Shown one piece after another: positions 55,601-64,000 of a DNA stretch of 64,000 nucleotides. The notes beneath the pieces are model-generated. The model did not search any database and was not told the DNA's origin. It saw only the letters and a list, made by a program, of their open reading frames with translations. The DNA comes from Mycteria americana. Taxonomy: Eukaryota > Chordata > Aves > Ciconiiformes > Ciconiidae. The position numbers and the translations under genes are program-made. The stretch is taken from NCBI RefSeq assembly GCF_035582795.1, contig NC_134390.1, positions 2,185,560 to 2,249,559 of the forward strand, in the 5' to 3' direction. Position 1 is the first letter of the stretch; each line of letters opens with the position of its first letter.

Positions 55601-57330
55601 CCGAGGCACGTCCCCGGCGCGTGCCGAGAGCTGGAGCCAGCGCCTGGGAGAGGTGTGAGCTCCCACAGGCGCCCGCAGGAGGGTCAACCGTCACCAGCAA
55701 AGGTCCCCAACCGGGCAGCGAGCTTCATTCCTCTGGAAGGAAGGGCAGGAAGCGGATCGGCACGGTTCGGGGAGTGGTGCCTCGTCCCAGGGCTCTAGCG
55801 GGTGGGAGAGCTGCCGGCGGTTACCCTGCAAACACCAAACCCCTCCGATACCCCCAGACCTTTCACGGGGAGCAGCTGACCCCAGGCCTGGGCGCAGGGA
55901 GGAGCGGAGCGGCCCCACGGCACGCAGACCCCGAGCACGCTCTGCCCGACAGCACCCTCGTTAGCCCGGCACGCTCGTCAGCTCACGAGTGAAACAGCAA
56001 AACAAATTCCTCTGCCCTTCCCGAGGCTGCAGGCAAGAACTTGTTTGTGTAACCAGAGCGGGCCAGCGTCGGACAGGCGTGTGGGGCGTAAGCTGGGGTT
56101 ATTTTTACCCATTCACTGGTTTATCTTTGGCCACATTTTATGCTCGAGTTCCTGTAGCTGTGGCCAGAGTTCCTCCAGGTCACCAGCTCCGAGCACGAAG
56201 GTAAGGGGACGGCGAAGGGACGAGAAGCTGAATCCAGCTGGGATGCAGGGACGCACATCCCGCTCCCGCCGGGGCCAGGACCGCCCTGAAGGGAGATGGA
56301 GAAGAAACAGTCGACACCAGGGCTGTGACGAGGCAGAACTCTGTGCTGCCTGCGCCCCGAGCCTGCCAGAGCACCCCGAGCCCTGCCTACCCCTTGCCCG
56401 CACCGACCCCCGCAACCACAGCCCCCTCCCGCAGTCCCAGCCTTTTCTTTTCGCTTCCCCTGCCCAACTCGAGGGGATGAGGACATCTTCCTCCTCCTCC
56501 TCCTCCTCCTCCTGACTCTGCTCAGCTGCGGCCAGCCGGCGCCCGGCCAAGGGACCGACCTCATCCCAGGTCTCGGGCTGATTAAGCCCGGTGAGATCAG
56601 ACGCATCCCGGCATTTCTGCCAGCTCACCCTTCCGGCACTCTGCAGGCCAATTTAATTTTCATAGTGCACTTTGCTGGCAGCAGCTGCATCTCGGGAACG
56701 CGGCCGGCTCTCCCCCACCCCCTGCCAGCTCATTTCTCTCGCTGCCATCCATTACGGCCTGGCACACGAACAGCCCGGGCGGCCGCACCTGACATTGGGA
56801 CACCCCGACAAGGACGATTCTGGATTATTTCAGATTTAGCCCCGGTCTGGGTCCCACCGCAGCCGGGAAGCGGGGGAGAGCTCGGGAATTCCTAAGCAGC
56901 GCAGGCTGGTCCACCTGGGAAATAAAAGTGGGTTTAACAGGGTCGTGCCCAGCTCCTTGGGGCATCCCCGGCCTCTCCCTGGCCAGCGGGGAGCAGAGCA
57001 CTGCCCCGCTCATCACAGACCACGGGGAGAAGGACAGACGGCTTCCCAAGACGGGGTGGGGACCCCGGCACCTCACGCCGCAGCCGAGCCGTGCCCGGGC
57101 TCTCGGTCACTCACGGGGCACAGCCCAGGGCCCCCCCCCAGCCACACGGCCGGTACCGGGCCCAGCGGCCAGCACGGCTGGAACCAGCAGAGCAAGGGGA
57201 GCCCGGACGCCCCGGGCCGTGCATGAGGCAGCCACGTCCCTGTCACGCCACAGAGCCACGGGACCCAGGCCCCTACAGCACCCATACGTCCCCCAGCACA
57301 AACCCCTACAGCACCCTGCACCCCCAGACG
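52646..57330. other. Intergenic DNA between ITGA7 and BLOC1S1, no gene seen
   Basis: GC-rich sequence with many chance open frames (up to about 500 codons) but no conserved protein motif and no coherent splice structure. It is where ITGA7 upstream control elements should lie. AT-rich islands stand out at about 53487-53520, 56084-56170 and 56640-56690. Confidence 0.6.
53509..53518. promoter_or_regulatory. MEF2-consensus site upstream of ITGA7
   Basis: ctatttttaa fits the MEF2 consensus CTAWWWWTAR exactly and lies about 1.6 kb upstream of the ITGA7 ATG in a short AT-rich island. Given the muscle role of ITGA7 this is a plausible enhancer element. It is only a ten-base match. Confidence 0.35.
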
Positions 57331-57334
57331 GGCC

Positions 57335-58300
57335 CCACCCGTGCCCACAGCCCCAGCCAGGCTCCTATAGCCCCCCCCAGACCCCCAGCCAGGCTCCTAT
57401 AGCCACCCCCAGACCCCCAGCCAGGCTCCTATAGCCACCCCCCGGCCCCCAGCCAGGCTCCTATGGCCCCCTCAGGCCCCCATAGTCCCCCCAGACCCCC
57501 AGCCAGGCTCCTATAGCCCCCCCAGACCCCCAGCCAGGCTCCTATAGCCCCTCAGACCTCCAGCCAGGCTCCTATAGCCCCCCCAGACCCCCAGCCAGGC
57601 TCCTATAGCCCCTCAGATCTCCAGCCAGGCTCCTATAGCCCCCCCAGACCCCCAGCCAGGCTCCTATAGCCCCCCCAGGCCCCCAGCCAGGCTCCTATAG
57701 CCACCCCCCGGCCCCCAGCCAGGTCCTATGGCCCCCTCAGGCCCCCATAGTCCCCCCAGACCCCCAGCCAGGCTCCTATAGCCCCCCCAGACTCCCAGCC
57801 AGGCTCCTATAGCCCCTCAGACCTCCAGCCAGGCTCCTATAGCCCCCCCAGACCCTCAGCCAGGCTCCTATAGCCCCTCAGATCTCCAGCCAGGCTCCTA
57901 TAGCTCCCCCAGACCCCCAGCCAGGCTCCTATAGCCCCCCAGGCCCCCAGCCAGGCTCCTATAGCCACCCCCCGGCCCCCAGCCAGGTCCTATGGCCCCC
58001 TCAGGCCCCCATAGTCACCCCAGACCCCCAGCCAGGCTCCTATAGCCCCTCAGACCTCCAGCCAGGCTCCTATAGCCCCCCCAGGCCCCCAGCCAGGCTC
58101 CTATAGCCCCCCCAGACCTCCAGCCAGGCTTCTATAGCCCCCCAGGCCCCCAGCCAGGCTCCTATAGCCCCCCCAGACCCCCAGCCAGGCTCCTATAGCC
58201 CCCCCAGGCCCCCAGTCAGGCCCTATAGCCCCTCAGACCCCCAGCCAGGCTCCCATAGCCCCCCCAGGCCCCCAGCCAGGCTCCCAGAGCCCCCTCAGCT
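57335..58300 (+). repeat. 29-32 bp minisatellite with about 264-bp higher-order unit
   Basis: More than 30 copies of cagccaggctcctatagccc plus a variable C-rich linker. The marker tatggccccctcaggccccc recurs at 57462, 57727 and 57991, giving a higher-order period of 264-265 bp. It ends about 400 bp before the BLOC1S1 ATG. Confidence 0.9.
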
Positions 58301-58599
58301 CCCCAGCTCCCTACAGCCCTGACACGCCCCTGTCACCCTCACAGGCCACCACCCAGACCCCTACAGACCCTGTGAATCCCTACAGCCATCAGCCAGGCCC
58401 TTGTAGCCTCCTCAGGCACCTATGGCCCCTATAGCCCCCACACAGGCCCCTGTAGCCCCCTCGGGCTGCCAGCCGGGCTCCTATAGCCCTCGCCCAGGCC
58501 CCTGTAGACCCCCGGGTCCCCGTATCCCCCGTGCAGGCCCCTACGCCCCCCGAGGGACTCTACAGCCCCCCCGGGCCGCCAGCCCGGCCCCTATGGCCC

Positions 58600-58700
58600 C
58601 TATAGGCCCCGCAGGCCCCAGGAGGCGGGGCGGCGGCGGTGACGTGGCGGTGACGTGCGGTCAGGTGACGCGGGCCGTGCCGGTGCCGTCCCGGGCCGCC
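58600..58700 (+). promoter_or_regulatory. BLOC1S1: BLOC1S1 promoter
   Basis: CpG-rich, TATA-less. It contains ggcgggg, three tgacgtg/tgacgcg half-sites and gtcaggtgac (58660-58669), which differs by one base from the CLEAR element GTCACGTGAC bound by TFEB/TFE3. BLOC1S1 is a lysosome-related gene, so a CLEAR-like site is plausible but unproven. Confidence 0.45.
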
Positions 58701-60436
58701 ATGCTGTCCCGGCTGCTGAAGGAGCACCAGGCGCGGCAGAGCGAGCGGCGGGAGCTGCAGGGTGAGCCCGCCCCCGTCCCCATGGCGACAGACCCCGCCC
58801 CGCGCCCCGGGGGGCGGCCCGATTGGCGGCGGAGCTGCCGCTCACCGCGGGGGGGCCGCGCGGGCGCGCGTCCCATTGGCCGGCGGGGCTGTCCGTCAAG
58901 GGGGGGTGGGGGGGGAGAACCACGACCGTGGCGGTGAGGGAGGGGCGGGGTGGGGGGTGGGGTGGCCGGCAGGGTGGAGCGTGATGTCACCGCGCCGCAT
59001 GCTGACGTCACGCGGCTCCCTGCTGGCGTCACGGCCGGCGTGTGCGGGGGGGGGGGGGGGGCAGCGGGGCGGGGTCGGGTCCCGCCGCCCCTCACGGCCG
59101 CGTCCCCGCAGAGCGGCGGCGCCGCGAGGCCATCGCCGCCGCCACCCGCCTGACCGAGGCCCTGGTCGATCACCTCAACGTGGGGTGAGGCCGAGACCCC
59201 CCGAGCCCACAAAGCCCCGGCCGGGGCCCCCCCAGCCCCCTGCCCCCAACACCCCTGGCCAAGGACCCCCCAACCCCAGCCGGGGCCCCCTTCCCCCCCC
59301 CCGCCCCCCTGGCCGGGGACCCCCCCATCCCCTTCTGCCTCAAGACCCCCGAACCCCCCGGTCCCCCCCCGGCCCCCCCAGCTGGGGACCCCCTGAACCC
59401 CCCCAGCCCCTTTTACCCCTGGAAACCCCAGCCAGGGACCCCCACCTCCCCCAGCCCTTCCCCCCCAAACCCCCATCCAGGGACCCCGCACCCCTAACCC
59501 CCCGCCAGGGACCCCTCCAAGCCCCTTCCCCTACACACCCCCAGCCAGGGACCCCTCCCCCCCCCCAAAACCCCTGCCCAGGGACCCCCTCAACTCCCTG
59601 CCCCCTTCCCCCCCCAAACCTCCCACCCGGGGACCCCCAGCCCAGCCCAGCCCAGCCCCCCAGTGCTTTGGCTTCCCCCCTCGGCCGCCCCCTTCCCGGG
59701 GACTCCCCGCATGCCGGGGCCATTGGGGCAGGACCCCACGCCCCGTGTCCCCCCCCCGTGTCCCCCCCCCGGCAGGGTGGCCCAGGCCTACGTCAACCAG
59801 CGGAAGCTGGACCACGAGGTGAAGACGCTGCAGGTGCAGGCGGCCCAGTTTGCCAAGCAGACGGGGCAGTGGATCACCATGGTGGAGAACTTCAACCAGG
59901 CCCTCAAGGTGGGGGTCCCCCCCCCGGCACGGGCGGGGAGGTCGCCCCCCACCCCTGGAATTCCCCCTCTGGGACACGCGGAGGAGCAGCCCCATGGGAA
60001 CCCCCCCGCCGCCCCGGTGTCACCGGCGCTAGCGGAGGGATGGGGTCCCGTGTGCCAGGAGCCCACCGCCGGCACGGTGCAGCCTGCCCGATGCCGGGGG
60101 GGGAGGGGGGGCGCGTGCCCCGGCCCCGCGGCTCGACGCCGGAGCGGTCTGGCAGCCCCATCCGCCCACTGCCGGATCGCACCGCAGCGGGCAGCACCCA
60201 CGGGGTCCCGGCCAGCCCCGAGCCCCTGCAGGGCTACGGCTGCCGGAGGTGGAGGGAGGGTGGCCCCCCCCCCCCAAATCTCACCGCCAGCTCCCTGACA
60301 GCCCCCCCCGTCCCCGTCCCGGCAGGAGATCGGCGACGTGGAGAACTGGGCGCGCAGCATCGAGATGGACATGCGGACCATCGCCACCGCCCTGGAGTAC
60401 GTCTACAAGGGGCAGCTCCAGCCCTCCTGCTCCTGA
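58701..60436 (+). CDS. BLOC1S1: BLOC1S1, BLOC-1/BORC subunit 1 (4 exons)
   Basis: BLOS1/GCN5L1, a coiled-coil subunit of BLOC-1 (melanosome and endosome-derived organelle biogenesis) and of BORC (lysosome positioning), also linked to mitochondrial protein acetylation. Exons 58701-58761, 59112-59184, 59776-59908 and 60326-60436 join in frame to 378 nt, 125 aa, the same length as the human core isoform. The protein starts MLSRLLKEHQARQSERRELQ and includes RRREAIAAATRLTEALVDHL, AYVNQRKLDHEVKTLQVQAA, QFAKQTGQWITMVENFNQAL and IGDVENWARSIEMDMRTIAT before a final PSCS. Only a few conservative differences from human are visible. The sequence upstream of this ATG (from about 58600) is promoter-like. 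Confidence 0.97.
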
Positions 60437-60565
60437 GCCGCTACCGGGGCTCCCCCGGACGCCCCCCCACCCACCCCCCCCCCCGCGCCGCCGCGGCTGG
60501 TCCTGGCAGATAACGCGGCAGCTCCCGGCCGCCTCGGGGACCCCTCCGAACCGGGGAGCGGGCAG

Positions 60566-60571
60566 AATAAA
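60566..60571 (+). terminator. BLOC1S1: BLOC1S1 poly(A) signal AATAAA
   Basis: AATAAA in gcagaataaagcgcgg, 129 bases after the BLOC1S1 stop. Confidence 0.85.
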
Positions 60572-60599
60572 GCGCGGTTGTACAGGCGGTGCGTGGCGG

Positions 60600-62241
60600 C
60601 TGGGCCAGGCGTGTGCCGGGGCCCTGGCACGGCCCCGGGCTGCCCCCTCCTAAGCCCCCTCATCCTCTTTACCGCTTAACCCGGGCTCTGAGGCCCCTTT
60701 TTCTCCCAGACAAAGGCCCCTTCTGGGCCAGGAGGGCTCTAATCCCCCCGGGGGGAGAGCTCGGCCCCCCAGCTCCGGGCAGTGCCCCCTCCCAGGGCTG
60801 CGAAGGGGACCCGGGGGGGGGTTCTGCGTGCCCTGGGGAGGGGGGCTGCCCTCCCTCCCGGCTCCGGCCAGGGGCTCCTCCACGGTGCGGGTCCCCCGAC
60901 AAGGCGAGGGGTGTCCCAGCACCCCCACGCACCCAAGTTCCCGCCTGGAGCTGCACCCAGCACGGGGCGGGGGTAGGGGGGGGGGGTCAGGGGGGCTCGG
61001 CCCACCGTGAACTTTGGCTGCGGGCTCTGCCCCGGCACAGGGGGAGGAGCGGCCGCGGCCCCCCCGGCTCAGACGGCCTCTGCCGCCGCAGCCGAAGCAG
61101 CACCCGCAGCCCTCTGCCCCGCCGAAGGTAGGTGGGGGCTCGCCGGGCGGGCTCCCCTCCGCACCCCGACCCGGGCCAGGGGTGCCAGGCGAGCCGGGGC
61201 CGCAGCGGCCCCCGCCGTGGGTCTGCCCCATGGCCGCAGGGCACAGTGAGACGAGTCTGTCGGGTCTCGTGCACGCCGAGAGCCCGCGCCGTCCTGGCTG
61301 GGGGGGGGCTGTGCCCGTCCCCTGCCCTCGCCCGGCTCTGGGGACCCAGGACAGACACGGGGCGTCCCCCCCGCAGCCCCCGAGGGCCGGGAAGGGGTGG
61401 GGGCTGCCGCCTCTTTGGGGGTCAGCCCGGAGCCCCCGTCCCAGCCCCGGTGGGTTCGTAACCCCCGGCCAGCACCCATTGCTGGGAGCGATGGGAAAAG
61501 CCCGACACCCCCAGAGCCCCCCCCCCCAAACGGGGCTCCTGGAGGGGAATGCAGCCCCCCACAGGGGGGAGATAACGGGAGAGGGGTGGGATGTGGGGGC
61601 AGGTGGGCTGGGGGTCCCAGAGGCGCCGGTGACGGTCACCTCCCCGTGCGGAGGGTGCCCGGGGTCGTCCCTGCCCTGGGAGGGGGACGGGGGGAGCAGC
61701 TGGGACCCCCCCCCCGCCCGGTGCTGCCCCGCGGGCCCTGGGTGCCGGCCAGGCGCTGACGCACTGCGCCCGGCTAATCCCCGGCACGCCGCGGACGCCC
61801 CGGCTCGGCGGGAGGGAGGTCGGTCGGAGACTCGTCCGGGCGTGGGTGGGGGACACGGGGTGCTCGTCCCCACGCCGGGAGGGGGACGTAGGGTGCTCAC
61901 CCCCACCCCGGGAGGACAGGGACCACCGCCCAGGGTCCCCACGTGCCCCGTGGCACCTGGGCACGGACCCAGGCCCATGTGGGACCTGCCCCAAAAGCTG
62001 GGGGTCAATCCTCAGCCCCCCCCCTTTTCCCACCCTCCGCCTGGGCGAGGTCTGACCCCCCCCGCTGCGGGGCAGGGCAGGGGGTCCGGGGGTCCCCCGC
62101 GCGGGGAGGGGCGCGTGGCTTTACCCAGCGAGCGAGGAGCCCGGGTTCAACTTGGGGCGCAGGGGCTGACGTGGCGGGGGGGGTGGCACGGCCCAGGACG
62201 CCTGGGTTCCTCTCCCACCGCCCCCCACGCCGGCCCCGCAG
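60600..62241 (+). other. BLOC1S1-RDH5 intergenic region / RDH5 5' region
   Basis: GC-rich DNA with no recognised coding exon. It should hold the RDH5 promoter and a non-coding first exon, because RDH5's start codon lies just after a splice acceptor. A strong donor (gaag|gtaggt) at 61127-61128 is one candidate end for that exon. Two taatcc motifs (60740-60745 and 61775-61780) match the OTX2/CRX core, of interest because RDH5 is a retinal-pigment-epithelium gene. Both are six-base matches only. Confidence 0.4.
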
Positions 62242-62251
62242 GCCCCCCGCC

Positions 62252-62564
62252 ATGTGGCTGTACCTCTTACTGGCGGCACTGGCCTGGGCGCTGGGCTGGC
62301 TGGTGCGGGACCGCCAGAGCCTGCCCTCCGTCAAGGACAAGCACGTCTTTATCACCGGCTGCGACAGCGGCTTCGGCAACCTGCTGGCACGGCGGCTGGC
62401 CTGCCGGGGCTACCGGGTGCTGGCCGCCTGCCTGACCCAGAAAGGGGCCGACAGCCTCCAGCGGAGCTGCTCCGGCCACCTCCGCACCACCCTGCTCGAC
62501 GTCACCCGCTCCGACAGCATCCGCCGGGCCGTCGAGTGGGTGCGGGCAGAGGTGGGCGAGAAAG
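62252..62564 (+). CDS. RDH5: RDH5, 11-cis-retinol dehydrogenase, first coding exon (gene continues past the window)
   Basis: Microsomal short-chain dehydrogenase that oxidises 11-cis-retinol in the visual cycle. The exon starts after an acceptor at 62241 (ccccgcag), with ATG ten bases in. It encodes 104 codons plus one base, ending at gtgagg (62565). A membrane-anchor helix ([18 protein letters not shown]) is followed by RDRQSLPSV and the nucleotide-binding TGxxxGxG motif as TGCDSGFG (residues 35-42), then [20 protein letters not shown] and [13 protein letters not shown]5 is favoured over the RDH16/HSD17B6 relatives by RDRQSLP and by its place after BLOC1S1. The next exon (expected NNAG motif) is not present before 64000, so the gene is cut by the window end. 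Confidence 0.93.
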
Positions 62565-62574
62565 GTGAGGAGGG

Positions 62575-63660
62575 GGCAGGATGGGACCCGGGGAGGTGCT
62601 GGGGGGGGGGACACGATGACGACGACATGGGGTCCCAGGGGAGGTGCTGGGGGGGGGACGGGGACAACGATGACGACGACATGGGGTCCCAGGGGAGGTG
62701 CCGGGGGGCAGGATGGGACCCGGGGAGGTGCTGGGGGGGGGACGATGATGACGATGACATGGGGTCCCAAGGGAGGTGCCGGGGGGCAGGATGGGACCCG
62801 GGGAGGTGCTGGGGGGGGGGGACGACGATGATGACGACATGGGGTCCCAGGGGAGGTGCTGGGGGGGGGACGGGGACAACGATGACGACGACATGGGGTC
62901 CCAGGGGAGGTGCTGGGGGGGGGGACAGACGGGGACAACGATGACGATGACATGGGGTCCCAGGGGAGGTGCCGGGGGGCAGGATGGGACCCGGGGAGGT
63001 GCTGGGGGGGACACACAATGACGACGACATGGGGTCCCAGGGGAGGTGCTGGGGGGGGGACGGACGGACGGGGACAACGATGACAATGACATGGGGTCCC
63101 AGGGGAGGTGCCGGGGGGCAGGATGGGACCCGGGGAGGTGCTGGGGGGGGGGGACACGACGATGATGACAACATGGGGTCCCAAGGGAGGTGCTGGGGGG
63201 CAGGATGGGACCCGGGGAGGTGCTGGGGGGGACGATGATGACGATGACATGGGGTCCCAGGGGAGGTGCCGGGGGGCAGGATGGGACCCGGGGAGGTGCT
63301 GGGGGGGACACACAATGACGATGACATGGGGTCCCAAGGGAGGTGCTGGGGGGCAGGATGGGACCCGAGGAGGTGCTGGGGGGGGGGGGGACACACGATG
63401 ATGATGACAACATGGGGTCCCAGGGGAGGTGCCGGGGGGCAGGATGGGACCCGGGGAGGTGCTGGGGACGACGACGATGATGACAACAAGGGGTCCCAGG
63501 GGAGGTGGGGGGGGGGGGGGGGACAACAATGACGATGACATGGGGTCCCAGGGCAGGTGCTGGGGGGGACGACGATGATGATGACAACATGGGGTCCCAG
63601 GGGAGGTGCTGGGGGGCAGGATGGGACCCGGGGAGGTGCTGGGGGGGGGGACGGGGTCCC
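62575..63660 (+). repeat. Minisatellite in RDH5 intron 1
   Basis: About 16 units of 54-78 bp. Each has gacatggggtcccaggggag, gtgctggggggg and a gatgacgac/gatgatgac trinucleotide core, with an optional aggatgggacccggggaggt insert. It keeps frames open on both strands and yields false frames of up to about 480 codons. Confidence 0.9.
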
Positions 63661-64000
63661 AGCAGGATGGGTGGTCTCAGGGGAGAGGCTTGGTCCCACC
63701 AAGGGATGCTCTAGGACAAGACGGGGAGCTCCACAGCGGGGGTACGGGGCAGGACGGGGGGTCCCTGGGGAGGTGCTGTGGGGCAGGATTAGGGGTCCCC
63801 GACGAGGTGCTACAGGGCAGAACAGGGGGGTCCCACCAGGGCACCCCACGGCAAAGGATGAGGGGGGTCTGGAGAGGGGCTGCGGGGCAAGATGGGTCCT
63901 GCCACCGGGTGCTGTGGGGAGCCCTAGAGAGGGGCTACGGGGGGGGTCCCTGCAAGGTGCTGTGGGGCAGGATGGAGGGGAGGGTCCCCCCGGGGCACAC
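63661..64000 (+). other. RDH5: RDH5 intron 1, repeat-free remainder
   Basis: G-rich intronic sequence with decayed ggtgctgtggggcaggat units. No RDH5 exon 2 is visible before the window ends. Confidence 0.6.

Noticed and set aside
62267-63849. Minus-strand frames of 424-479 codons with Pro/Ser/His repeats
   Set aside because: Antisense to RDH5 exon 1 and its intronic minisatellite; several frames are open in parallel.

Overview
The window is vertebrate genomic DNA, most probably from a bird. The evidence is six genes with spliced, GT-AG-bounded exons whose proteins match amniote families, compact GC-rich genes, and minisatellites packed into nearly every intron, which is the look of a small avian microchromosome. 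The bird assignment is inference. The gene identities come from protein motifs and from exon phase bookkeeping, because every exon set listed below sums to an open frame.

Layout. SPATS2 (+) fills 1-26.4 kb: long introns of ordinary base composition, 12 coding exons (3819-25502), 547 aa. KCNH3 (+) lies at 26685-34359: 15 coding exons and a 981-aa Kv12/ELK potassium channel. MCRS1 (-) lies at 37325-34729: 13 coding exons, 449 aa, converging on KCNH3 with poly(A) signals about 104 bp apart. ITGA7 (-) lies at 51869-38582: integrin alpha-7 with signal peptide, both alternative extracellular exons (X1, X2) and both alternative cytoplasmic tails (A, B). BLOC1S1 (+) lies at 58701-60436: 4 exons, 125 aa. 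RDH5 (+) begins at 62252; only its first coding exon is inside the window.

The order joins two blocks that are about 6 Mb apart on human chromosome 12: SPATS2-KCNH3-MCRS1 (12q13.12) and ITGA7-BLOC1S1-RDH5 (12q13.2). The junction is the few hundred bases between the MCRS1 promoter and the ITGA7 poly(A) site. Base composition shifts sharply near 24 kb, from moderate to very GC-rich.

I did not find a new multi-gene system. The most unusual biology is in ITGA7. Its B-tail exon appears to be read in two frames, depending on inclusion of a 113-bp A exon. One minisatellite-built intron (456 nt) is in frame and stop-free. The two alternative propeller exons are 132 and 120 bp. KCNH3 intron 11 holds a dense array of cAMP-response elements, four of them at exactly 20-bp spacing. 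Most long open frames between 26 and 64 kb are by-products of GC-rich tandem repeats, not genes.
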